This document shows, in pieces, positions 35,895-45,600 of a DNA stretch of 64,000 bases. The notes below the pieces were generated by a model. It was not told where the DNA came from, searched no databases, and saw only the letters and a list, made by a program, of their open reading frames with translations. The stretch spans positions 1,860,001-1,924,000 of the forward strand of contig NZ_CP133656.1 in NCBI RefSeq assembly GCF_036885195.1, read 5' to 3'. The translations under genes and the position numbers were made by a program. The DNA is from Pectobacterium cacticida (GTDB lineage Bacteria; Pseudomonadota; Gammaproteobacteria; Enterobacterales; Enterobacteriaceae). Every line of letters begins with the position of its first letter. The stretch's first letter is position 1.

Positions 35895-36187
35895 TGTTGC
35901 TTAAATAAACCGTGGTGACAGGTATTGAGATGTCCGTCAAAGACGTACAGCCGTTGTAACGAACCGGTTTAGCCGGGACGGAAAACATTAACAGGAATCG
36001 TGGCGATGCTCTACTCGAAAACGATCATTGATTAGAATGTAAATAGTTATAAACACGACTGTTGATGATAATCCGCTATAAAGCAATGGTAGCCACGTGT
36101 GCGGCAGACTCATAACAAGGCGCGCGCTCTGGGAAGGCCCTCAGACCGGGGGAAAACCTCCGGCCTGAAATGTGTGGATGTCGCTTA

Positions 36188-37456
36188 TTACGCAGTGCGC
36201 GGAGGCATATTACGGCTAAGAAAACGCGCGGCCAGGAATGTTTTTATGCGGAACACTATCTGCTCCTGAAAGAGAACGCAGAGCACGACGGTAGTTAACA
36301 GGAAAGTGATATAGCCGATTACAGACAGTTGTACCTGGCCTGCGGCGGCAATACATTGGTCCCAAGCGCTGAAACAGGCCAGCGGGTTGCCGCGCACCAA
36401 TTGTTCCAGTGTTCGGAATAAATTGAAGAGCGGCACATGCAGCGCAAAGATAGACAGCGACGCCGCACCCAAGCGAGGCGACCAATGGCGCAGCCACGCG
36501 CTGTTTGGGTCACTCGCCAGCGCGCTGAGACACACTAAACCAACCTGAGCAGGCAGCAACAACCCGTTGTGCAGCAGAAAGTACCAGTAGGCTTCACCGT
36601 GGGTAAACAACCAGGTTGCGACAAGGAAATTCACGCCGATAAAGAGCGCGAGCGCATAGCGCTGGCCGGTCGTCAGCGGTGGACGCCCCTGCTGACGATA
36701 ATGACGAAACAGCGCATAGCCCAAAATGCCTGCCAGAAATTCCGGCAGACGGAAGAGCGGCCCACGCTGCAAAAGCCCGGTATACGGAATGCCAAACTGC
36801 TGCTGCCAGATCACCCAAACCGGCGGCACGAGGTATAGCAAGCAAATAATGCCCATCCATAGCCATGGATGACGACTGTTCATCAGTCGTGGAGCGAGAA
36901 GGGGAAAAGTCAGGTAGAAAAAGAATAGGGTAGAAAGTGACCATAATGGGGCATTGAAGGTCAGGAAGTAAGGGTTCCATGCCTGTAACATCAGCACCTG
37001 TAATAACCCGTTGAACGCCAACTGTGTATTTGTCATGTAATGGCGCAGCGTTTCGGGGTCCACGTTAGGGTCGTTAGAGTCATAGATAACGAAACGCGCG
37101 CTGGCAACCTGCCCTTCCGGGGGGATGGCCAGCCACTGCATCAACGTGACAACGGCAATAGAGGACAGTAGCGCAATAATATGAATAGGGTAGAGATTAA
37201 AGAGACGTTTGGCCCAGAATTGACGAGCCGGTTCACGTAGGCGCCCGTCCTTGATGTAAACATGCGCGAGCAGAAAGCCAGACAGCACGAAGAATGTACT
37301 GGTGGCAAAGAAGCCCATGCTGGTGAACTCGCTCAAAAAGGGAATCCGTGCGCGCTGGGGATAAACATGGATCGTGTGATAAATCATTACATAGCATCCG
37401 AGCAAAAATCGTAACCATTCCAGGCCGATAAATCGCTCCTTATTGACCTTCTTCAT
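36188..37456 (-). CDS. Acyltransferase family 3 membrane protein
   Basis: This 422-residue integral membrane O-acyltransferase has about ten spans. The family signature is at the N-terminus (GLEWLRFLLGCYVMIYHTIH with Arg and His, then TSTFFVLSGFLLAHVY). Family members add acetyl or succinyl groups to cell-surface or exported sugars. GAGGGACC precedes the ATG. No sugar-polymer genes are nearby, so the acceptor is unknown. It lies between the DUF481 gene and narL, where E. coli carries ychN/ychO. Confidence 0.85.
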   Translation of the reverse strand: MKKVNKERFIGLEWLRFLLGCYVMIYHTIHVYPQRARIPFLSEFTSMGFFATSTFFVLSGFLLAHVYIKDGRLREPARQFWAKRLFNLYPIHIIALLSSIAVVTLMQWLAIPPEGQVASARFVIYDSNDPNVDPETLRHYMTNTQLAFNGLLQVLMLQAWNPYFLTFNAPLWSLSTLFFFYLTFPLLAPRLMNSRHPWLWMGIICLLYLVPPVWVIWQQQFGIPYTGLLQRGPLFRLPEFLAGILGYALFRHYRQQGRPPLTTGQRYALALFIGVNFLVATWLFTHGEAYWYFLLHNGLLLPAQVGLVCLSALASDPNSAWLRHWSPRLGAASLSIFALHVPLFNLFRTLEQLVRGNPLACFSAWDQCIAAAGQVQLSVIGYITFLLTTVVLCVLFQEQIVFRIKTFLAARFLSRNMPPRTA

Positions 37457-37621
37457 GGTGGTCCCTCGATGTAAACGTGATGTAAAAATAGAAATGAAAT
37501 TACAGAGCAGTCTAAACGAGAGCAGCGCAACATGGATTAGGATAATGGCTATAAACAGCGCGATGGTTTAACCGCCGTTGAGAGAGCGCACAAGCATAGC
37601 GGTTTTTCTCTGTTACGGGCG

Positions 37622-37645
37622 CGATCCTCGCCCGCGCGAGGATCG
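37622..37645. repeat. Hairpin upstream of the acyltransferase gene
   Basis: Perfect 9-bp inverted repeat CGATCCTCG / CGAGGATCG with a 6-base GC-rich loop. No T tract on either strand; role unknown. Confidence 0.45.
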
Positions 37646-37692
37646 TCTGGGATGGTTCTTGCTAACGTGTGCTTTTTTATCAGGTGCGCCGT

Positions 37693-37727
37693 AAAACCCC
37701 GTCTTTTAGGGCGGGGAGGATGTCAAC
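37693..37727 (-). terminator. narL terminator, possibly derived from an IS200/IS605 right end
   Basis: Stem CCCCGTC (37697-37703) pairs with GGCGGGG (37710-37716), one G-T pair. On the minus strand it is followed by TTTT, giving a working terminator 18 bases after narL. Read on the plus strand, the hairpin followed by AGGATGTCAA closely resembles the right ends of tnpB-carrying IS200/IS605 elements, from memory. No transposase gene is present. Confidence 0.6.
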
Positions 37728-37733
37728 GCGTGA

Positions 37734-38384
37734 TTAAATGACTTTTTCCTGCAACACCCAAACGGCGGCTTCAACGCGTGATTTGAGCTTCATCTTTTTT
37801 AACAGATGTTTAACATGAACTTTAACGGTGCTTTCTGTGATGGTGAGTTTACGCGCGATCACCTTGTTGGATAATCCCTGCGCTAATAGCTTCAAGATAT
37901 CGCGTTCGCGCGGCGTAAGCTGTTGAATATCGCGATCGCTGCTGTGGCGATTTTCCCGCAGGCTAGCGGCCAGGATCGGCGTCAGCGTTTCACTGAGTAC
38001 CATTTTCCCTGACGCCGCCTGATGCAGCGCCGCCAATAAATCTTCCGGCTCCATATCTTTCAATAGATAGCCATCGGCACCATTTTTCAAGGCGTTAACT
38101 ACGTCATCTTCATGATTAGACACGCTAAAAACGACGATGCGGCCCGATAGCGATTTTTCCCGAAGGCGAGTTAACGTTTCCAGCCCGTTCATGCCAGGCA
38201 TGTTCAAATCGAGCAAGATCAAATCAGGATCGAGCTGTTCCGCTAACTCGACCCCCTGTTCACCGTGACTTGCTTCACCGGCCACCTGCAATTCCGGGTC
38301 CATACTGATCAGTTGCTTAACGCCATTACGTAACATCGGGTGATCGTCAATCAGCAGTAGGGTGGCGGCATCTTCGTTAATCAT
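37734..38384 (-). CDS. narL: Nitrate/nitrite response regulator NarL
   Basis: This 216-residue regulator has a receiver domain with Asp59 in LILLDLNMPGMNG and a C-terminal LuxR-type helix-turn-helix (LTPRERDILKLLAQGLSNKV, then VKVHVKHLLKKM). Phosphorylated NarL activates nitrate respiration genes and represses alternative anaerobic ones. It matches E. coli NarL. It overlaps the end of narX by eight bases, the standard narXL arrangement. Because narX is broken here, phosphorylation may depend on NarQ encoded elsewhere. Confidence 0.96.
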   Translation of the reverse strand: MINEDAATLLLIDDHPMLRNGVKQLISMDPELQVAGEASHGEQGVELAEQLDPDLILLDLNMPGMNGLETLTRLREKSLSGRIVVFSVSNHEDDVVNALKNGADGYLLKDMEPEDLLAALHQAASGKMVLSETLTPILAASLRENRHSSDRDIQQLTPRERDILKLLAQGLSNKVIARKLTITESTVKVHVKHLLKKMKLKSRVEAAVWVLQEKVI

Positions 38385-40186
38385 GAATATCTCCTGTTAA
38401 TGGCGACGAGGGGCGGTATTCGGAGAGAAAGCTGACATTCACTTCAGTGCCCCCCGATGGCCGGCGTCGAACAACGCACTCGCCGTGCAAACCTCGTGCA
38501 CGGTCGCGCATAATAATTAAGCCATAGTGATTGGCGCGGCTGGCATCATCAGAAATTCCGATGCCATTATCCGTCACGCTCAGTTCTATATAATCTGCGC
38601 GACGTTGCAGCGTGATATCGACCTGCGTGGCCTGCGCATGTTTATAAATATTACTCAGCGCTTCCCGCACAATTTGCAGGACATGAATCCCCTGATGGGC
38701 AGAGACCGACTGCGGCGGCAGACGGTAGTGCAACCCAATGGGATAACCGAGCCGTTTGCTGAATTCATCCACCGACGCGCGCAGCGCCGCCAGTAAACCG
38801 GACTCGGAAAGTTTCAAACGGAAGGTCGTCAGTAATTCACGTAATTGGCGATAGGCCGTGTTCAATTCTTCACGCATTTCCGTTAATAGCTGTTGCGACG
38901 CAGGCGGTAAATCCCCGCTCTGCATTTGCAAACAACTCACCTGAATTTTCAGGCAAGAAAGCGATTGTGCAATAGAATCATGAAGTTCACGGGCGATCGT
39001 GGCGCGCTCTTCCATCAACATCAACTGCTGTTGATGGTTGGCTTGACGATCCAGCGCCAGCGTACTGGTTAATTGTTCTAACAACGTTTTCAGTAACTGA
39101 TTCTGATCGCGGCTCAGCGTATTATTCTCCGCCAGCGTCGCCAACACCACGCCGTACCGTCCGTGTTGGTCTTCCAGATCCCAACAGTGCGCTTCTCCCG
39201 GTGTCTCATCCCGTGTCGTTTGCCATTCGCCGTGTTCATTGTCGTTACCCGGGCCATAATCTGGCGCAGCCTGACAAGCATTACTCACTTGATGCAACTG
39301 TTCCTGACTATTTTCTTCATATAAGCGTAATTGGATATTGCGCAGCGGCGTCAGGGAGGGCAATTCGTTCAGAATCGGCATCACACGATTGCACAGCGGT
39401 TCGCCGGTATGAAGGCGTCGGCTCGCGCGGTAAAGAAATGAAAGTAAATCGTTCTTCTGCTGAAGATCGGCCGTCTTCTCAGCCACGCGCTGTTCCAGAC
39501 TGTGATACATAGCGGAGAGTTCATCCGACATACTGTTCAACACCTGTCCCAGCGTGCTCATTTCGTCGTGTCCGCTAATGGCGATGCGTTGGGTGAAATC
39601 GCCGTGGCCGATGGCTTGCGCCATCGACACTAACTGTCGCCACGGGGTTAACAAGCGGCGACGCAGATAAAAGAAAGTGGCGACCAACAGAATGCACATG
39701 ATGCCCGATAAAGGCGCGTTGCACCAGTGTGACCATTACCAGGCGCTGTTCCGTTTTATGATCGATGGCGGAAACCAAATCGTCCAGTTGCTGCACGAAA
39801 AGGGCGACATCGCTAGCGGCGTCGTCAGGGTGCCCCGCTTGCTGTAAATGGGGTCGCAGGTTTCCCAGCCAGAAAATACGCAGCGCGGTGAATTGCTCGC
39901 TAAGCCCCTCCCGGCGTACCGCCTGCTGGAGGTCGCTGCTGATTTCATCATCTTCCAGTTCTTGTAGGTAGGCTTCATTCTCGGCGGAAAGCGGCACCAT
40001 TGAGAGCAAACGGTAGCTCTGCATACGCAGTGACCCTGCTTTATTAATGGCATGCGCATTTCCTTGGATACTTTGTGACATCCAACTGGAAACCGACATA
40101 CCGGCAATACCCAGCAAACCGAGTAACAGCATCAATAGTGCAACCTGATTGACGAGCGACAGCGGCAGCAGGAAACGTTTCAACAT
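38377..40186 (-). pseudogene. narX: Nitrate sensor kinase NarX, interrupted by a one-base frameshift
   Basis: The gene covers about 602 codons (E. coli NarX 598) but in two frames. Residues 1-158 (start 40186, MLKRFLLPLSLVNQ) include the first span and the nitrate-binding P-box (AHAINKAGSLRMQSYRLL). The frame then runs into nonsense at the AAA triplet 39710-39712. Removing one base there restores VQRALSGIMCILLVATFFYL, exactly the spacing of the E. coli second span. The rest (HAMP, HisKA_3 with REL-HDSIAQSLSC, ATPase) is intact in the second frame. A separate ATG at 39699 has no evident ribosome site. Confidence 0.9.
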
Positions 40187-40273
40187 ACAGCGACCTCTGC
40201 TGGAGGAGTAGAAAATCCATACCGGGAAGGATAACCCTGTTGGCATTTTTCCCGATCCTACGTGATAACCCTA

Positions 40274-40289
40274 TACCTACTAATAAGTA
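40274..40289. promoter_or_regulatory. NarL/NarP 7-2-7 heptamer pair near narX
   Basis: TACCTAC-TA-ATAAGTA forms inverted heptamers separated by two bases. The right one reads TACTTAT on the minus strand, a full match to TACYYMT; the left has one mismatch at its last base. It lies about 90 bases upstream of the narX start and could serve narX or narK. Confidence 0.6.
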
Positions 40290-40383
40290 CTACTTAATAT
40301 CCTTTGCTTAAAAGGGGATATTGCGGAGCGAAAAATGGCGATATAACAGATTGAATTACCGTTGCTTATTTTTTCATTTTCCT

Positions 40384-40399
40384 TACTCATTAAGGAGTG
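40384..40399. promoter_or_regulatory. NarL/NarP 7-2-7 heptamer pair upstream of narK
   Basis: TACTCAT-TA-AGGAGTG: the left heptamer is a full TACYYMT match and the right (CACTCCT on the minus strand) has one mismatch. It is centred about 94 bases before the predicted narK transcription start, a suitable position for NarL activation. Confidence 0.65.
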
Positions 40400-40436
40400 T
40401 GGTTATTTTTACCTGGTTTTTTTACCTGACAGCGCG

Positions 40437-40450
40437 TTGATTTACATCAA
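40437..40450 (+). promoter_or_regulatory. Perfect FNR box of the narK promoter
   Basis: TTGATTTACATCAA matches the FNR consensus TTGAT-N4-ATCAA fully. With class II spacing the transcript would start near 40485, with TAATGT (40472-40477) as -10 box, 35 bases before the narK ATG. E. coli narK is likewise FNR dependent. Confidence 0.9.
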
Positions 40451-40518
40451 CTTTACCTGTGAGGTAATCCCTAATGTTGCGCCTTAATTCTACCGCGTTC
40501 TTATTTATCGAGGTTTTT

Positions 40519-41907
40519 ATGACGCAGCCTTCATCGCCCGAAAAGCTATCACAAAGCACATTGATTAGAGAGTGGGATCCTGAAAACCCGCAATTATGGC
40601 ACGCCGGCGGCCAGCGGATAGCCCAGCGCAATCTTTGGATCTCAGTACCATGCCTGCTGTTATCGTTTTGTGTCTGGATGATTTTTAGTACGGTGGCCGT
40701 TAATCTCAACAAAGTTGGCTTTCGTTTCTCTACCGATCAGCTCTTTTTACTGACCGCACTACCTTCCGTTTCCGGTGCGCTGTTGCGTGTTCCATACGCT
40801 TTCGTTATCCCGCTGGTTGGGGGACGTCGTTGGACGACGCTAAGTACCCTCATTCTGGTTATTCCGTGTGTCTGGCTTGGGTTTGCCGTACAGGATCCGC
40901 AAACGTCTTATCGCGTTTTCGTCACGATTTCCCTGCTGTGCGGTTTCGCTGGCGCGAATTTCGCATCGAGCATGGCCAATATCAGTTTCTTCTTTCCCAA
41001 AGCACGCCAGGGCAGCGCGCTCGGCATTAATGGCGGATTAGGTAACCTCGGCGTGAGCGTTATGCAGTTGCTGGTGCCGGTGGTGATTTTTCTGCCGATG
41101 TTGGGGTTCTCCGGCAACGGCGTAGTTCAACCCGATGGGCAACAGATCTGGCTGCACCACGCGGCCTGGATATGGGTCCCGCTTTTGGTGATCGCCTCTA
41201 TCGCCGCCTGGTTTGGCATGAACGATCTTTCAACGGCGAATGCCTCAATTCGTGAACAGTTACCGGTACTTAAACAAATGCACCTTTGGGTGTTGAGTTT
41301 TTTGTATCTCTCCACCTTTGGCTCATTTATCGGTTTCTCCGCCGGTTTCAGTATGCTGTCCAAAACGCAGTTTCCAGACATCGTCATTCTCTACTATGCG
41401 TTCTTTGGGCCGCTACTGGGGGCGTTGGCACGACCGGTAGGCGGCATGTTGTCAGACCGTTTTGGCGGCGTCAGAGTCACGCTGATTAACTTCGTCCTGA
41501 TGGCCATTTTCTCGGTGCTACTTTTTCTGCCGTTACCCAGTGCGCATTCAGCGGGATCATTTGGGATGTTCTTCGCCATCTTTATGGCGTTATTCCTGAC
41601 GGCGGGGTTGGGGAGTGGCTCAACCTTCCAGATGATCGCGATCATCTTTCGCAAAATTACCGCGGATCGGGTGAAATCGCAGGGCGGGAGCGAGGCTGAC
41701 GCACAGCGTGCGGCCGCAACGGACACGGCCGCTGCATTGGGCTTTATTTCGGCCATTGGCGCTATCGGCGGGTTCTTCATTCCGCAAGCCTTCGGCATGT
41801 CGCTGGAGCTAACCGGCTCTCCCACCGGGGCGATGAAGGTGTTTGTCGTGTGTTACGTGGTATGCATTCTGGTGACCTGGCTGTTTTATGCCAGAAAGCA
41901 AAGCTAG
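40519..41907 (+). CDS. narK: Nitrate/nitrite antiporter NarK
   Basis: This 462-residue MFS protein has twelve spans and both nitrate signature motifs: GFAGANFASSMANISFFFPK (first half) and GLGSGSTFQMIAIIFRK (second half). The substrate-binding Arg is in LLRVPYAF. It exchanges external nitrate for internal nitrite. It matches E. coli NarK. The ATG at 40519 follows GAGG. It is divergent from narX and followed by a terminator before narG. Confidence 0.96.
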   Translation: MTQPSSPEKLSQSTLIREWDPENPQLWHAGGQRIAQRNLWISVPCLLLSFCVWMIFSTVAVNLNKVGFRFSTDQLFLLTALPSVSGALLRVPYAFVIPLVGGRRWTTLSTLILVIPCVWLGFAVQDPQTSYRVFVTISLLCGFAGANFASSMANISFFFPKARQGSALGINGGLGNLGVSVMQLLVPVVIFLPMLGFSGNGVVQPDGQQIWLHHAAWIWVPLLVIASIAAWFGMNDLSTANASIREQLPVLKQMHLWVLSFLYLSTFGSFIGFSAGFSMLSKTQFPDIVILYYAFFGPLLGALARPVGGMLSDRFGGVRVTLINFVLMAIFSVLLFLPLPSAHSAGSFGMFFAIFMALFLTAGLGSGSTFQMIAIIFRKITADRVKSQGGSEADAQRAAATDTAAALGFISAIGAIGGFFIPQAFGMSLELTGSPTGAMKVFVVCYVVCILVTWLFYARKQS

Positions 41908-42234
41908 CGGCCTACATTTCCGAAATATTCTCTGCCTTCGTTTTTCCCGGCGTAAAAAATTGTGCTGAGGTGGGCGTGGTTGCCGGGTGAGGCGCATGGA
42001 TGCGACGAAAACCAGTGCCGCGTCGGGAACGCGTCACTGGTGGCCCGAATTGCAGCCACGAACGCCGAAGGTATCGCGTAGCGACACAATTAGCGCCAAA
42101 TAGCCACAGGTCAAGGAGCGCGGCAATTGAGCGCTCCTTGTCGTGCGCGTGCTACGAAGTAGCATGAAAATGACAGTGTTGTCGCGCACGAAATATTCGC
42201 AATACCTGCATAAAACATAAAAATGTGACTACGA

Positions 42235-42266
42235 CGCCTCCTCCTTTTCGGGGAGGCGTTTTTTTC
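42235..42266 (+). terminator. Rho-independent terminator downstream of narK
   Basis: Stem CGCCTCC / GGAGGCG, extendable by two further pairs, with a short TTTTC loop, followed by eight T interrupted only at the end. It lies 330 bases after narK and would isolate the narG promoter. Confidence 0.8.
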
Positions 42267-42328
42267 ACGCTGCATCCAGCGTCCCCCCTTTACTGAATTC
42301 GCACGATTTTTCGTCGCTTTCCGCCTAC

Positions 42329-42335
42329 TACCTCT
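42329..42335 (+). promoter_or_regulatory. NarL heptamer of the narG promoter
   Basis: TACCTCT is a full match to TACYYMT. Its centre is about 196 bases upstream of the predicted narG transcription start, the position of the remote NarL site (about -195) in E. coli. Confidence 0.65.
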
Positions 42336-42398
42336 AAATAGTCGTGTGTATGAATTCGGTATAAACACAAAACCAATGGTTTTATTTTTATGATTATA

Positions 42399-42411
42399 AA
42401 TCAACTACTTG
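42399..42411 (+). promoter_or_regulatory. IHF site of the narG promoter
   Basis: AATCAACTACTTG is a perfect match to the IHF consensus WATCAA-N4-TTR. It is centred near -123, matching the E. coli narG IHF site at about -125 that bends DNA to bring remote NarL to the promoter. Confidence 0.75.
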
Positions 42412-42479
42412 AATTATTTTAAAAGAATAATTCTTTAGTGGTAGTTAATGACGTACTCCGTTTTTCACCGGGGACACTC

Positions 42480-42493
42480 TTGATCGTTATCAA
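42480..42493 (+). promoter_or_regulatory. Perfect FNR box of the narG promoter
   Basis: TTGATCGTTATCAA is a full FNR consensus and identical to the E. coli narG box as I remember it. Class II spacing gives a start near 42528 with TACCCT (42516-42521) as -10 element, 92 bases before the narG ATG. Confidence 0.92.
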
Positions 42494-42619
42494 GTTTGGC
42501 GGCGCGGTTGCTGGCTACCCTAGCGCCAATTTGAGCGATGTGTCGTTAGCAAAATAACTATCTGCTACGAGCATTTCATAACGACAGGAGCCAGCAGGCT
42601 TCGCAGCAGGAGAGTCCGG

Positions 42620-45600
42620 ATGAGCAAATTTCTTGACCGGTTACGTTACTTCAAACAACGGGGCGAACCGTTTTCTAATGGTCACGGGCAGACCCTCAAT
42701 ACCAATCGCGACTGGGAAGACGGCTATCGCAGCCGCTGGCAACATGACAAGATCGTGCGTTCGACCCACGGGGTAAACTGCACCGGTTCATGTAGCTGGA
42801 AGATTTATGTGAAAAATGGTCTGGTGACCTGGGAAACACAGCAGACTGACTATCCGCGTACCCGACCGGACTTGCCCAACCATGAGCCACGTGGTTGCCC
42901 GCGCGGCGCTAGCTATTCCTGGTATCTCTACAGCGCCAACCGCCTAAAATATCCAATGATGCGTAAGCGCTTGTTGAAATTGTGGCGTGAAGCGAAATTA
43001 ACGCACAGCGATCCGGTGGATGCCTGGGCATCTATTGTCAACGACCCCGAAAAAACCCAATACTACAAACAAATTCGTGGCCGTGGTGGGTTCGTCCGTT
43101 CTGACTGGAACGAGGTCAACGAACTGATCGCCGCTTCTAACGTTTACACCGCCAAGACTTATGGCCCGGATCGTATTGTTGGATTCTCGCCGATTCCGGC
43201 AATGTCGATGGTGTCCTACGCCGCGGGCGCGCGTTACCTCTCTCTGCTCGGCGGGGTGTGCCTGAGCTTCTACGACTGGTACTGTGACTTGCCGCCTGCG
43301 TCACCGATGACGTGGGGCGAACAAACTGACGTACCGGAGTCTGCCGACTGGTATAACTCCTCTTACATCATTGCCTGGGGTTCTAACGTTCCGCAAACCC
43401 GTACCCCGGATGCTCACTTCTTTACGGAAGTCCGCTACAAAGGCACTAAAACCGTGGCGGTCACGCCGGATTACGCGGAAATCGCCAAGCTGTGCGATCA
43501 GTGGCTGAACCCGAAACAGGGCACCGACAGCGCGATGGCGTTGGCAATGGGCCACGTCATTCTCAAAGAGTTTCATCTCGACAAACCAAGTCCATATTTC
43601 AGCGAGTACGTGCGGCAATATACGGATTTACCGATGCTGGTGCTGTTGGAGCCGCGCGAAGACGGCTACTACGCGGCGGGTCGACTGCTACGTGCCGCCG
43701 ATCTGGTAGACAATCTCGGTCAGGACAACAATCCGCAGTGGAAAACCATCGCGATTGACGATGAAAGCGGCAACCTGACGGCACCGCAAGGGTCGATCGG
43801 CTACCGTTGGGGCGATCAGGGCAAATGGAACCTGGAACAGCGCGACGGTCTGAGCGGTGAAGAAGTGAAGCTACGCTTGAGCCTGCTGGGGGCGCACGAC
43901 GATGTGGTTGATGTCGGCTTCCCCTATTTTGGCGGCGCGGTCAGCGAGCATTTCAACAACGTCGAGCTGCAAGACATTCTGCTGCACAAACTGCCGGTTA
44001 AGCGTTTGACGCTGGCCGACGGTAGCGAAGCGCTGGTTGCCAGCGTGTATGACCTGACCATGGCGAACTATGGCCTGGATCGCGGTCTGGACGATGAAAA
44101 CTGCGCGCGTGATTATGACGATGTCAAAGCGTACAGTCCCGCCTGGGCGGAAGAAATCACGGGCGTTTCCCGCCAGAACATTATTCGTATTGCGCGTGAA
44201 TTCGCCGATAACGCGGATAAAACCCACGGTCGTTCGATGGTTATTGTGGGGGCCGGCATCAATCACTGGTATCACATGGACATGAACTACCGCGGCATCA
44301 TTAACATGCTGATTTTCTGCGGTTGTGTTGGTCAGAGCGGTGGTGGTTGGGCGCACTACGTCGGACAAGAAAAACTACGTCCGCAAACGGGCTGGATGCC
44401 GCTGGCGTTTGGTCTGGACTGGCAGCGTCCGCCGCGCCATATGAACAGTACCTCGTTCTTCTACAACCATTCCAGCCAGTGGCGTTATGAAACCGTCACG
44501 CCGCAGGAACTGTTGTCCCCCTTGGCGGACAAATCCCGCTTTAGCGGCAGTATGATTGATTTTAACGTGCGAGCCGAACGTATGGGTTGGCTGCCGTCTG
44601 CGCCGCAACTGAACGTTAACCCACTGAATATTGCGGAAAAGGCGCGTGCCGCCGGTATGACGCCGCAGGATTATACCGTAGCCGCCTTGAAATCCGGTGA
44701 CATCAGGTTTGCCGCAGAACAGCCAGATAGCCCGCAAAACTATCCGCGAAATCTATTCATCTGGCGTTCCAACCTGCTGGGCTCCTCCGGTAAAGGCCAC
44801 GAATACATGCTGAAGTACCTGCTGGGGACGGAGCACGGTATTCAGGGGCAAGATTTGGGGACGGCGGGCAGCGTGAAGCCGGAAGAAGTGGAATGGCGCG
44901 ATCGGGGCGTTGAAGGCAAACTGGATCTGGTGGTGACGCTTGATTTCCGTATGTCCAGCACCTGCTTGTACTCCGACATCGTGCTACCGACGGCAACCTG
45001 GTATGAAAAAGACGACATGAATACCTCGGATATGCATCCGTTTATTCACCCGCTGTCTGCCGCCGTCGATCCCGCATGGGATTCCAAAAGCGACTGGGAA
45101 ATCTACAAAGGTATCGCGAAAGCCTTCTCCCGCGTGTGTCAAGGGCATCTGGGGCAGGAAACCGATCTGGTGACGTTGCCGATCCAACACGACTCTACGG
45201 CAGAAATGGCGCAGCCGTTCGGCGTGGAGGACTGGAAAAAAGGCGAATGCGATCTGATTCCGGGCAAAACCGCGCCGCATCTAATGGTGGTGGAGCGTGA
45301 TTATCCGAACCTGTACGAACGTTTCACCTCGCTCGGTCCATTGATGGACAAACTGGGCAACGGGGGTAAAGGCATCGGTTGGAACACGCAGACCGAAGTC
45401 GATTTTCTGAAAAAGCTGAACTACACCAAAGCAGATGGCGCGGCGGCGGGGCGTCCGCAGATTGAAACGGCGATCGACGCGGCGGAAGTGATTCTGTCTC
45501 TGGCGCCGGAAACCAACGGTCAGGTGGCGGTAAAAGCGTGGCAAGCGCTGGGTAAATTTACCGGACGCGATCACACGCACCTGGCACTAAATAAAGAAGA

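Noticed and set aside
43871..44368. Long antisense open frames inside narG, narH and similar genes
   Set aside because: They lie fully within strongly conserved genes and reflect codon bias of the real frame.
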